The notes under the pieces are model-generated. The model saw only the letters and a program-made list of their open reading frames with translations. It ran no database searches and was not told where the DNA came from. Of a stretch of DNA of 64,000 nucleotides, positions 23,100-35,055 are shown piece by piece (the stretch's first letter is position 1; each line of letters starts with the position of its first letter). The DNA lies in NCBI GenBank assembly GCA_003988855.1, contig QYAI01000021.1, positions 62,001 through 126,000 of the forward strand, given 5' to 3'. Position numbers and translations under genes: made by a program. This DNA is from Arachnopeziza araneosa (Eukaryota; Ascomycota; Leotiomycetes; Helotiales; Arachnopezizaceae).

Positions 23100-24101
23100 T
23101 GCCACCGCCGAAGCTTTCAATGTTCGTTTTATCCCAGGTTGATCGACCTTGAAGCTTCCCCGCGTTTTCTGCGATTCAGTCCGACTATCGCGAAGCAGGC
23201 CCTCAAGCAGTAGATAACTGGCGTAACTAGCGTAACTGTATGAACAATGGGGAAAAAAGATATACAACCACCATGGAGAGGTTAAATGAAAAATGAGGGC
23301 GAGAAGTGAGTTTCAGGGTCACCGATCACCTGCAGAAGCTGGTGTGCTTCCAGTAATCTGCTGTGGAAAGTGAAGTTAGGCGACCATGGCAAAATGACGG
23401 TGTTCGCGCACGCGGACCAAGCTTTCCTCGTTCACAGCGCGATGTGGGGAGACATCAGACAAAGAAACATGCGTCATAAATAGAAATTTTGAAGAGCGAT
23501 TTTTCGAATCACAGTTTTGAAATAGCCACCTTATTTGAGGTGCATTTTGCTGCCTTTAAAACATAAATTTGCCACACCGGGATTGCGACGAGCTACTTCC
23601 TGCAAGCTGCGAACAGCTTCAATGCTCCAATCTCATTGGCACCACACAGTAGTTGCTCCAAATGGGGTGCACTTGGTTGCTCAAGGAGGCCTTGGTACTC
23701 TACAGATTACTCACGATGTTTGACTTTGTAGGACAAGCGTTTACGATTTTCAATAACGATAATTGACATCGAGTTATAAACTGTCCAGACAGTTTTCACA
23801 TGTCGGGTCACCTAGCTAGACAATTGCTTTTGAAATGATGTTAGAGTTGCCTAAGGTATTAAGCGGCGATCATCCCAAAGATGAACCTTTTAGTTCTGCA
23901 CAGAGGTAAACTCCTCGGCGACCAAATTTAGACAGTTGAAAGAGTCTGCGTAGATCGTTTCAAGAAGCGCTTACAGTGAAAGTGCGAAATAATTGCGTCC
24001 TTGCAGCGATACGTAAATGACGAAGTGGCGCATATATCGAAATGCAACAAAGCACCTTGTGAGTTCGCTCTAACTATTCCTCTATCAAAACATAAATTTA
24101 A
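23100..24101. other. intergenic between tandem minus-strand genes
   Basis: Carries the MAM3 promoter (right of 23100) and the VPS11 3' flank. No ORF with domain content, no tRNA and no repeat seen. Confidence 0.55.
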
Positions 24102-27100
24102 TTAGTCCACTACTGTCGAAACATCCATCACTCCTCTGCCGAAGAACTCGCTGATGGTTCCAAATTTATCGGCACTCCTTGCCAGTGCGTCCAGAAACAT
24201 GTCATGCCTATCTGCACTATCATCCTGCGCCTTTCTGATGGCTCGGATTGTGTCATTGTCCTTTCTACACTTCGGACATGTCCCTTCTACGCTCCCGTCA
24301 TCCCCAACTTCCATGTTAAGGCAGGTCTGGTGGTAGCTGTGCTTACACAAGAAATGCACGACAGGTAATGAGAGTTGCGAGCCGCAAAAAGAACATCTGG
24401 TATTGTTGAATGTTTGTGGCTTGGTGCTTAGGTCCAATATTTCCTGCCGTTTTTCAACGGTCTCGTTGCGGTATGACGTGATTAGTCGGCGGTTAGAGGC
24501 GATTTCCTTTCGCTCTCGTTCTATTGTTTGCTGGAGATAGATCTTCACCATTCCCATGGTTGCTACAGCATTGGTACTCAAGGTTTGGATGACTTGCAAA
24601 GGAGCCATCAAGCCATCTTCGTCGATTTTCTTGAGAACCGCATCGAGTTCCTCACCAGCTTCCTCGAGTATTCGAGGATCGGAGGTAAAGTATGCCAGAG
24701 CAGCGGGATACAATTGGGGCTCATCCGGGCCGTATTTCTTCAGTGCTTTGATAGCGCCACGTGTATCTTTCGCAGAGGTGTATGAGCGGAAGATATCAAA
24801 ACGGAGGCCAGCTTGTTCGCGAACAAGGATGGTGCCGTCGGTGAAATCAGAGAGGTGAGAGAGAAGGAGGACGTTTGATGTGTCAATTGGTATGTCCTTA
24901 TTTTCGATGAGTTTCTTCGCCTTGGCTTCCCATTCTTCTCTATCGGCGCCTTTCTTTGATTTGTGCAGGTACATCTCGAAAAGGGTAGTGTAAAGGTCTG
25001 TTTTATCTTGTGGCTTGAGATCCTTCTCCTCGAGACAAGCTTCGAGAAAAACTATAAATTGGTCTGGATGATCAACAAAGCAAGAGAAAGCTGTTCGGGG
25101 AGGAGGAGGCTTATACTGTATTGCTAGGAGTTGATCCGGGTTTTCAATGACTTGATTCTCACTGACAGTAGGAGCAATATTTCCTTGCGTCGATGGTGAA
25201 GCGATTGCCGAAGTATTCATATATGGAAGGGGAAGGAGATCCTTCAGGTTTTGTACAGCGTTCACTGCTCCAGCTGCGTAACCCGGTTGCTGGGACACAA
25301 TCTCGGGGGCTACCACGATATCTTTCTTCGGTTGGAATTTTCCGGTAAAGTAAGAGATGAATAAACTTGTAGTATCCTGAGGACAGTTCTCCAATAATAC
25401 CCTTGCATATTTCATAAAATTTGGATATGCCTTTGCTGAGCTCAGTATCAGGATCAAAAAGGAGTCATCTTAAACTTACAGCATCTGGTTCCAGTCTCGA
25501 TATGTAATCGAGGGCCTCAGCATAAAGCTTCGAATCCTCTATTAGGATATCTACTACGAGTTCATTTTCACCATGCTGCTTAGCCAAGTAGGCAGCCTGG
25601 TCATAGTACCCGCCTTGCCGACACATCGATATAGCCGTGTCAAGGTCGAATTTAAGATCACCAGGCGACTTTATAAATTTCTCAAGCTTATTGATGTCTT
25701 TCAATTTTGCGTAGCAGTTCAAAAGGAGAGTGGTGTGATCTGCAGTGGCTTTGTGGTGCTCATGCAGTTCCTCAAGGTATTCGATCAGATTATGTATTCT
25801 TTGTGTATCGAGAAACTAAGTTCCAGATTAGACAATGTGTCGATAATTCAAATGAGATATGTACCTTGCGAATAACCTGAGAAGGTTCTGTATTATCTAT
25901 GGCTTTTAAATATTGTTGCATTGCGCCATCATAATCGGCCTTCTGGTACAAAAAGTCTCCATATTTTCGGAAAATCACGTTTTTCTGTTGACTATCCATT
26001 CCGGACTTTTGAGCTAGACTTATAGCATCCACAAACAAGTTTCTCTGGTAGAGAATTTCCAGCCTCTGATGTAGAGATTTCTCGTGATAACGGTATATCT
26101 AATCAAGGTCAACTGTGATACTCGGCATCGACACAGGGTTACCTACTTTGCCATCTTGGGTAAGGGTAAACAGATCGCCCCATATCTGAAACATTGATTT
26201 GGCTTGTGATACTAAGGACTCAGAGTGAGCAACAAAATGGAGGCTGGTCTCGAGTAGAGTAAAGGTTGATGTGTTGAATATCTCATCAGCTTGAGCCCCG
26301 CCAAATCTTCGTAAAGTACTTGTCTTGTTCGAAATAGTTGTAGCAGGGGGAGAGACAAGGGCAACATAGTCTCCATAAATCGCAACAAGACTCTTAGGAC
26401 CATCGTATGCAAAACATGGCCCACGACCATCAACTCCGTAGTAGTAGATGGCATCATCCCTGACCACCACAATATCACCATTCTTTTTATCTTGCGTCAT
26501 ACAGCCAACACCGCAGCCTGAATCCTCCACAATTCGAGCCGCCTGCCCTTGCCCTCTACCCGATATGACAAGTTTCAGTATTCGTGCAGTCGTGGAAACG
26601 TACAAGTTGGTAAGTCTAGATTCTTCCCTGAACTCTAGCCCGGTAATTGGCTCTTCTGATTCATGAACTGTTCGCTGTTTCGCTCCTCGATCATGGACCA
26701 AATCTCCCCGGACAACGGTAACAGAGCCATTTCCAAATCCAACCGCTAATTGGGAGAGATCGTCGAGCGCTGTGAATGCTGATATCTGCGGTACAATTAG
26801 TACATCCGTGATTGCGCCTTTTTTGCACTCTTACTGGAAATGGTTTGCGCCCATTTTGTATACTTAGGGTAGATTGGCAAGTAGGTAAACCAGTCTTCTT
26901 TACAGGTTTGTCCAAAGCCCAGACCTTCAGTACTGGTTCATTGGTAATGTCTTCCTGAGAAGCGTCAGAGGTAGGGCTACTTATTCTTTACAATTATACG
27001 CACAGCAATTGTAACCAATAATGATGTACCTTCCACCTGCTTCATATGCGTTATGGAGCCCGTCTCATGGGCCTGGAAGGTACGCAGGATCTTGAAGGCC

Positions 27101-27317
27101 GAGGAAACAATCCGCACAACTCCATCATGGCTGCCAAGGAATAGGCTCTCTGAGCCTGAGCAAACACAGCTAATCTCATTGCTTTCGAAAAAGGACCTGC
27201 TCTCATCGTCGCTTGAGTTGACTTGGCTGACTTCGAAGAAATCGAATGTTTTCCACTGGGTTTTATTAGAGATGAAGTAGGAAAAGGAAGTCATAAGCTC
27301 ACCGAAGTTAATGCCAT
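24102..27317 (-). CDS. VPS11: VPS11/PEP5, RING subunit of HOPS and CORVET, 974 aa
   Basis: Seven exons (complement of 24102-25430, 25480-25815, 25865-26098, 26147-26785, 26835-26954, 27004-27255, 27303-27317) total 975 codons including stop. The first exon is only 15 bp (MALTS) and joins to WKTFDFFEVSQV, the usual family start. Residues 1-350 form a beta-propeller-like region (EPVLKVWALDK, FTALDDLSQLAVGFGNGSV). The rest is an alpha-solenoid (RLEILYQRNLFVDAI, YGDFLYQKADYDGAM, RLEPDAAYPNFMKYARVLL). Near the C-terminus is a RING-H2 finger (CSFCG...FLCKHSYHQTC...CPKC). The protein tethers membranes for fusion at the vacuole and endosome. Introns are all 47-49 bp. The last acceptor is AAAG rather than the nearer CTCAG, because only that keeps the frame. 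Confidence 0.97.
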
Positions 27318-27613
27318 GTCAACAAGCGCAACAAATCATGGCAAACCAGATGTTGAGGAGGTTTTGGAGCTTAGCAACTTCAATGATAGCCAAGCTTTCA
27401 GCCTGGTCAATCGGCGTCGGTAAGTTGCCCTCACTCTTCACTAACAGGGGTATGCTACCCTGACTAATCGGTGTCAAAGCCCCAGTTGCACTGTGTAGAA
27501 AATCAAGATTCTACTTCATACATCCATAAAAGGTTTTATTCAGTCACATACCATCACTGAAGTAGAACTTACCCTCTTGTTTGTAATGCGCTTCTCATTA
27601 GAAGAATGACTAA

Positions 27614-29824
27614 TTATCCCGTTAATAATGCAGAGCTAGGCTTTTCGTCCCCTAGAAGCTTTTTGAGAGCCTCAACAGTAATCTCCAAAACTTCCTGACT
27701 TCTCGATTTCTTGAGACATTCCTTTAATGCATCGAGTCCACCCGCATCTTTAATCTTCTTCAAACCCCAATCACCGACATTACCCGGGGCTGTTAAGACA
27801 TTCAAGATACAAACCACGCCTCGATGTCTCAAGTCCTCTTCATCCTCCTTACATAATGCCAACAGAAGATTTACACCTCTGTCTCTTTCTAGAATTGCAT
27901 TAACTGCTGTATCCCACTCCGTCAAGCTAGCCAATGCACCGCCAGCCGCTCTTCGAGTAGCTAAATCCTCTGAATCTGTCAAGGCGAGCAAAATCTGCAT
28001 CCGTTGACTAGCTTGTTTTCCACCATCTGCGAATTTTGCAACCCCTTCAGGTGACTGCATAAGGTTACAAATGAGCTCCACACTTGCCCGCATCACCATT
28101 TTGTTATTTGAGAGTAAAAGTTCCTCAATCTGTGGAAATGCCAGACGGATTATGGGATTTCGGGCGGTGTCATCGGTAGAGGCAAGGTTGGTAAGAGCGA
28201 GAAGGGATTCAAAAATAGGAAGAAGGTCTCGATGTTCGACGGTCGGGTCATCTGCAAGTATGAGGATCAGTGGTCGAATGGCTGAGGTAATTGATAAAGG
28301 ATTCGATCCTCCAAATACATGAAGCGGGTTCGTTGTGATTAGAATGCGAGCCAGGGCATGAGCTGTTGTTCGACGTGCTGGGATATTGTCGGTAGGGAAG
28401 ATAGAATAGGCGTGCAAGAGTAGCTTAATAGCACCTTGCTGTGCCATCTTTCCCCGAATTTTAGTTGTCCTTGAGAGAGAAAACACGGTCGATACAACTA
28501 ACATTAAAGATGCTATCGATCCGTGCTGACTGTGCGTTACGAGAATCGGAATGACTCCAGCTTCAAAAACTGCCTGACAACGTTTTTGTACATGCTCATC
28601 ATCATTCAAAGGATCTGATTTTGCCGACTTTGACGCATTGGCATAATCTTTAAGTTGAGCCATACGTTTTTGTTCTTCAGAGAGAATAGGTAAATATGTT
28701 GTCAGATTAACTAGTATGCTAAGAGCTCCATATGTCGCTGGTGACTTAGCTGGAGCTTCGGCCAATGCTTTAAGTAAGTCTTTCAAGAAGATTTCATCTA
28801 AAGCCAGGCTTTCCTTGACCTTTGGTTGTAATGATGCATAGGCTAGGCCTTCAATTGAGTTTTGCTGAGAGTTATCAGATGAAAGCATGCTCTTGAATCT
28901 TTCTGAGAGTTCTTCCATGCTTGTAGTAGCAGGCTGGATCACAGATTCTGTTCCAGGAGCCGGTTTGGATGGAACGGCCTTCAGTCCTGAGGTTAGTTAG
29001 AATACTAGAAAAAGCAATTATATGTATGAAAACCCCAGTAGCAAGGAAATTAAGATATCGAAAGTGCTGTGACCTACGTGAAGCTTAGCCAAAATAACGG
29101 CTGCCAAATCTCTAACTTCTTCAGAATGGATTCGTTGAGATACTGAACCCTCCTTAACGATGTGGTGCTTGTCTGAGGTTTCCACATCCAAGTGAGATTG
29201 GGGATTATCGGTCGCAATTGCTTCCAGCCACTCCGTACAATACATCTTAATGGCCTCTCGGCACGCAGAGTTCATGCAGGCCACGTTCAGCATCTCCAAG
29301 GAAGCTTTTTCTACTTTCTTACTCTTCCATTTTCTCTTCATCAAAGGTCCAAGCATCGGAACAAATCCCTCTCTCAAGAAGAGTGTTGATATAACATTCG
29401 GAGCAACCGGAAACAGTGAAGCAGCTACAGAAAAAGCTATTATGAAATCGTCGTAAGTCCCATTTCGAATTTTGGTAAGAAAAAAGGCAGAGAGTTGTTC
29501 AACTCCTTTGTTTCCAGCAGCTTCTAGGTATGCAGAAGTCGCTAACGTTCCATGACCACGAACTATTGGTGATTGTCTCATGTCCAAGTAGCTGAGGATA
29601 GTCTCAACACAATCCGTATCCATCAGCTCAAAAAGCGGCTTGTGTAACTCCGACGACCTTGTAGCTTCAGAAGAATCATCGCTGAATAACTTGGTAAGAG
29701 TCTTCAACTCCTTACACGTCTGCTCATCTTCCTGGCCTCCTTCCATTAACCGAGCGAGAAGGAGCAACGTCTGATCCTCTAGAGATTGGTTATCTGCATT
29801 AGTTGATGCATAGGGAGTGGCCAT
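27614..29824 (-). CDS. SHE4: UNC-45/CRO1/SHE4 myosin chaperone, 703 aa
   Basis: Two exons (complement of 27614-28978 and 29078-29824) total 704 codons including stop. The protein is all-helical armadillo repeat: the N-terminal part contains LLLLARLMEGGQED and SAYLEAAGNKGVEQLSAFF, then the UNC-45 central and UCS-like part with IQPATTSMEELSERFK, TYGALSILVNLT, FEAGVIPILV, RRTTAHALARILI, TRRAAGGALASLTEW and LRHRGVVCILNVL. There are no TPR repeats, as in other fungal SHE4/CRO1 forms. Its role is folding and stabilising myosin heads, so actomyosin function and cytokinesis. The ATG at 29824 has a good AAAATGGCC context; an in-frame ATG at 29998 would add 58 residues of non-conserved sequence. The 99-bp intron uses an AAG acceptor to keep frame. 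Confidence 0.93.
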
Positions 29825-30217
29825 TTTGATTCTTATCAGTTGCTCTCTTGTGATTTCAGGCTGGGCGAGCAAGACGAAAGCAACATAGGGTTGTCGTTTA
29901 TGACAACAAGTTGGGATTGATGTAGGTGGTGGGGTAGAAAGGCAATAAAACGCGATTACGTGGTCACGAGACTTGGCGTCAAAGTGACAGGGGTACATAG
30001 GTAGCGTCAGTTCTTAAATCTCAAGGCAAAGGAAAAAGACCAGCTCTTGAAATATACTCGATGACGATTTGTTGGAACAGCTGGACTGCACACGAAGGGT
30101 TTTGGGTTTCAATCTTGTATTCCGTTGTTCTGATAACTATATGACATTCTGAGACTGTTCTCCTTTAACGGCCTTAACATAGACTCCGGATTCTGATATG
30201 CCTTAAAAACCAGCAAT
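29825..30217. promoter_or_regulatory. divergent promoter between SHE4 and TFB4
   Basis: 393 bp separate two start codons facing away from each other, so both promoters are shared in this gap. I see no clear TATA box; CCAAT or other elements were not confirmed. Confidence 0.5.
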
Positions 30218-31383
30218 ATGAACGCAGTAGATGGATCAGAGCACTATGAAGCTACAGCAGAAGGTTCTGGAGAACATTCGCACTCTTAATATTTGGTGCT
30301 AACAGTCTATGCAGGCCCTACGCCCTCACTCCTCGTCATTGTCCTTGATACAAATCCTCACGCCTGGACACTCCTTGCGTCCACCCTACCTCTCTCCAAA
30401 GCCATAGCGAACCTTCTCGTCTTCATCAATGCCCATCTCGCAGTCAACAATGCTAACCAAGTAGCCGTGGTAGCAAGCCATAGCCATCGCGCAGTATGGC
30501 TTTACCCGCGGCCTCTCTCGACTACAGAAGATGTTGAAATGACCGACAACACTTCCACGAGCCTCGATAATGCCAACAAATACCGCCCCTTTGCTCTAAT
30601 CGAAGATAGTCTCCTTGTATCTCTCCGCGAGCTCATAGCTTCAACTAGCGAATCAGACATATCCACAACCACAACAACTCAGATGGCTGGAGCCCTCACC
30701 CTAGCCCTATCCTACATTAACAAAGCCTCCGTAACCTACTCTGGCATATCCACGGACCTGAAACCTACTTCTGCAGTTGCTGAGACTAATGACAAAGCTA
30801 GCGGCCTCCAGAGTCGAATCTTAGTTGTATCAGTCTCAGGAGATCTCGCACATCAATACATCCCCATAATGAACACTACGTTTGCTGCACAGCGGTTACG
30901 AATACCAATTGATATTTGCAAGCTAGCAGGGGATACTGTGTTCTTGCAACAAGCTTCAGATGCTACAAAGGGGATATACATGCAGCTCCGAAGTCCTCAG
31001 GGATTTCTTCAGTACCTAATGATGGCATTCTTACCCGATCAAGTCAGCAGAAGACACCTCATAGCGCCTACACAAGAAGTGGTCGACTTTCGTGCTGCAT
31101 GTTTCTGCCACCGAAAGGTAGTAGATGTGGGTTTCGTCTGCAGTATCTGTTTAAGCAGTAAGTTTAGATTTCGCTACATGAACACTTTGGCAACTGATTT
31201 TTTTGCTCAGTTTTCTGCTCGCCGCCAGAAGGGGCGATTTGTCTCACTTGCTCTACGCACCTCGCCCTTGGCGACTATGGTGCAAAACCTGCTGTCGTAC
31301 CACGTAAGAAGAAGAAACGAAAGAAGATCAATGGCGGCACGGAGACGGGCAGCGCGCGAGGAACACCAGCACCGGGAGAGTGA
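30218..31383 (+). CDS. TFB4: TFB4 (p34), core TFIIH subunit, 353 aa
   Basis: Three exons (30218-30263, 30315-31157, 31211-31383) total 354 codons including stop. The von Willebrand-A-like domain starts PSLLVIVLDTNPHAW and includes ANLLVFINAHLAVNNANQV and VSGDLAHQYIPIMN, ending with KGIYMQL and LMMAFLPD. The C-terminal C4 zinc finger reads CFCHRKV...GFVCSICLSIFCSPPEG and CLTC, and a Lys/Arg-rich tail (KKKKRKK) follows. It acts in transcription initiation and nucleotide-excision repair with the SSL1/p44 partner. The first intron has a GTTCTG donor, unusual at position 3-6, but the frame hits TAA soon after, so splicing is needed. The last join restores CLS|IFCSPPEG. The tail is cut short by TGA compared with the unspliced frame. 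Confidence 0.95.
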
Positions 31384-31891
31384 TTATGAGTTCATCTCGA
31401 CATATGCCATATGTGGATGAATGAGATGCGTAATTAAATAATAAAGAAGCTTATGCTGATAGATCTTTTCAAAGGAATGAAGATTTGTCATTCATTCTAT
31501 CTAAAACCTCTGCAGTCGATATAATATTATGTCAACCAGAGTTGCATTTGCTGTTAATTTTTTATTCTCTATTAGGGTACATCCAGCGATACCTAGGTAC
31601 TCAGCTAGCGCTATTGCACACCATCTTTAATAGCCTTAGAAAATGTCAAAAGAATCTATCAATCTATAGGAAGGTGATTCAGGAGGCAATTTTGATGGTT
31701 TTTAACCATACATTCCCAAAGACGTAGTCTTTCCTATCCGAGTGAATAGCCACAATCACTAATATCGAGCTTCCCAAGCTCAGTGCAGTTTCCCCAGAGT
31801 CAGACGCTATGTTGAAAAGAGAAGTCTCATAATCATGTCCACCTCGAGGACGCAAGATTAGAGGCATAATAGGCTACGCAAAGGTGCTACT
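31384..31891. other. convergent intergenic with poly(A) signal
   Basis: 3' ends of TFB4 (plus) and the threonine aspartase (minus) face each other. An AATAAA at 31440-31445 is placed about 57 bp past the TFB4 stop. No further gene seen. Confidence 0.55.
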
Positions 31892-33979
31892 TTAATCAAC
31901 ACGAATCTTTCGACCTCCTCGGACGACGTTGCCATGACGTCCAAGTCTCGACATGACACACTTTGAGTCTTTCTCATTTGAGTGCATCGAAGCCAAGGCG
32001 AAAGAATCGGTGTTATGGGCGAAGTGAAGAAAGTAACCATGAGGTGTCTTCTTGACAGCCATAACTCCAATCGCACCGGCAGAATTGCTTCCACGAACAC
32101 CAGGGTGGCCCATAAAGTCAGCTTGAACAAAAGATTCGATTGCCTCTTCCTCCGTGGCCTCGATATCTGCTCCGCCCTGTGCTCGTCTGGTGTTATGATA
32201 TAATCTTTCACAGCATTTTTGGGATGCCAGTGTCGTCGCCATATGTTCTCCAGTGCCGCTTGTAACTGCTGCAACAGAGATTTGCTCATCGTCCCGCTCA
32301 TCAGCTGGGATAACAGCAGATCCAATACCAACAAGCGCTGCAGGACCAACTCGACCGCGGTGCTTCATACCAATGCCTCCAGAAGAAGAACCAGATGCGA
32401 TATTACCGTACATATCGATGGCGATAGCACCAACGGTATCAGTAATGAAATCATCATCGATGAAAGGAAGCTTGGAGGGGAAATCAGCAGTTCCTTCTTG
32501 ACCAAATGCACGTGCTAATCCAGCTTCAAAAGATTCACCTTCAGCTTGTGGTGATACTGAACCATCGCCAGTTCCAGATCTCATATGTCCCGATATTGGA
32601 ACTTCGGCCATAGTGATAGCAACATCAGGCGAAGTCTTGGCTATATCCCCGCCTGTGGAGACTGGACCAAGTAAAGAGTGGGCACGTCGCTCCTCACTAG
32701 CGTTCGCTCCATATCGAGGACGCTTTGCGGGGGTATTATTGGGTGAATGGCCACGGACTCGGGAACCAGAGACGAATAGTCCTGGACTTGTAGATCGCAA
32801 GGGGAATCCAAGATCCTCTCGATTTGGAGTTGGTAAAGGTGATGGTTGGGGTGAGTCGGGTTGACCTTCGTTCCAAGTGGCAGTCAAAATTGCGTTGGTA
32901 TGATCTCGACGTTGCTTAGCTTGTACTCGAGATTCGTACTCTGAAATCGAATCATCGCCACCTTGGCTGCTAGAAACAGAGCCAGGTGTCAATCGGCCAC
33001 TTTCAGGGCGACTGATCCCCTCAGCTCGCTTCAAGTCCTCCCGCCAACGAACATATCGTTCTCTTGCGTTTCTCGATACGAGCATCTCATGTGGAACGAC
33101 AGGAATGCCTTGCTCCCAGGCAAAATCCGTAGCACCTTGACCAACGAGGAGATTTGGGGGAACTCTTCGAAGCGATAGTGGCTTACTTGAAGCTTCAAGG
33201 ATGGCTCGAGCAAGGTTGATCGGATTCTTGATTTCTACATGCTCGTTAATTTGATTTTCTTGAAGTAAAAGCTTATTGTTATGAAGGAGACCTACGAGCA
33301 GTCGCTCCACAGGCACCGCTCCTACCGAGATGATCAACAATAGTTGCATCGCACTCGACAACTCCGTCAATGGCAAGATTACTTCCGAAGCCGGCATTTG
33401 TAATCTCCTTATCTTCTAGGACCTTTATTGCAGCTTCTACAGCATCGACAGCGGAACCTCCCGTCTTTAGAACTTTCATAGCCATACGGACAGCACTAAA
33501 GTTGTTAGTAACTCTTGATTTAAGTTTAGGCCATTGTTTGCGGGAACACACCTATCACAAGCGCTAAGGTGAATATGCTCATTTGTCGTGCTGTGATATC
33601 CCGCACCCGCATGGACAAAGATAGCAGATATATTAGGACCGCGAGCCGGAGTTGTTTGACTTCGTCTGAACATTCTTTCAGTTGCTCCATCCATAGCTGA
33701 TTGTGAGTCTGTAGAGTGATATGATGTTGAGTCCTCGACGCTTTCCGACGAAAGCGCAAGACTTGCGAAAGGCCGCTCTGAAAAGGAGAGACTTTGTAGG
33801 ACAGGAAGACCTTGCGCTTGGCAATCGTCGCTGCGATCCGGAATAATATCAATAGTGTGCCCCCGAGATCTGCGGAATGTATTAGACAGATTCTGACGCA
33901 GTTGCTGGATGCGATCTCGCGTAGCCCCAAATTTAGAAGAGCCTCGAGAGTCACGCCGTTGGATGTTTACTTGCCGCAT
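31892..33979 (-). CDS. threonine aspartase 1 (taspase-like) of the type-2 asparaginase family, 656 aa
   Basis: Three exons (complement of 31892-33234, 33296-33495, 33552-33979) total 657 codons including stop. The N-terminal nucleophile hydrolase alpha part has IFVHAGAGYHS, AVRMAMKVLKTGGSAVDAVE, ITNAGFGSNLA and GRSGACGATAQIKNPINLAR. The autocleavage site is the Thr of TVGAIAIDMYGNIASGS, after which SSGGIGMKHRGRVGPAAL and SGTGEHM match the beta subunit. About 115 extra residues precede the core, and a Ser/Pro-rich, disordered loop of about 150 residues sits before the cleavage Thr. The enzyme would self-cleave at Asp-Thr; its protein or Asn substrate in fungi is not known. A smaller ORF starting at the chosen first exon has its Met at 33979. 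Confidence 0.9.
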
Positions 33980-35055
33980 GGAAGCTGACTTGGATTCAGA
34001 TCCCGAGGGGTTCGGTCAAGCGTTGAATGGAGAGAAAGGTGATTTTGGTGCCACCAACCCGAAGATTTCGGTTGTCTTCTTAGGAATTTCTCGATCTAAA
34101 ATGGTAAAGCGGTGCGGTGAAGTGATCCAATGTCCTAGAACCGTCAAGTAGAAGTCCGAATGATCTCGGTAGGGTCAATAATGGTCCGCCGTGAACAGTA
34201 ATGATGGAAATTAGTCTGGATGAGAGTATTGAGGTGTATAGATTATCACTGATAGAGGATAGAAGATGATATTTTAGGTAGGAATCGAAGTTAACAGCGG
34301 AACGGTTTACTAGAAATCCCGAGGTCGCTTAATGATTCTCAGAGGCAGTGAAGCTATAAACCAGGTCAGCCATGAGAGAGAGAACGAAAAGAATTTCACT
34401 GTACGAATGCAGTCTCTGAGGACTAGGTTTCTGGAAAACTTGAGCTCCAGCACTCCAAATGTAGGATTCATAGTCAACAGTTAGAGAATGCTTCCGCGCG
34501 ACTCAGTGGTCTGGCTAGACTTTGCACTTCAGCAAGGTCCCATGGCAGAAATCAATGTTCAATGGAACCGTAGTGATGCCTGACAGTCTCTAGAAACACT
34601 AAAGGAGTTGGATGAGAGTAACGACTGTGAAGGGGTATGCGGTATAATAGGAAGAGCGAGTGTTCGAGGAAGTTTGAGGATGAGAACTCCCAGAATCTGT
34701 GCTCTTCTCTTATTGTCAAACAAAGCAGTCGCGCTTCTCTTAGTCTCACGTCACTCAAGTCAAATTCAACTCGTGCGGCAGGCACTACCTGGTGAATAAA
34801 ACTCCCGAATTTTAGGACTACAGACGGCCGCATCAGTTTAAGCTCGTTACTTCCAATGCTTGAAGCGAAATATCACGTGGATACGGTACAATTTCGGGGG
34901 ACAGGCGGGGTGTTAGCGATGCCACTTTGGGTCGTCATCTCCAGGCGCAGACTCGCAACAATCCAGAATAGAACGAACTGAGACGAGTACGTCCAAAAGC
35001 CCTCGCGCAAAGCATCTGAGGACTTGGGGGTGTGCTGCGCAGACAATTCTTCAGG
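33980..35055. promoter_or_regulatory. divergent promoter region, threonine aspartase and ARP3
   Basis: 1.08 kb between two outward-facing starts. Small ORFs on both strands lack content. A CACGTG-type E-box lies near 34874 (ATCACGTGGATA). I see no repeat or RNA gene. Confidence 0.45.
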
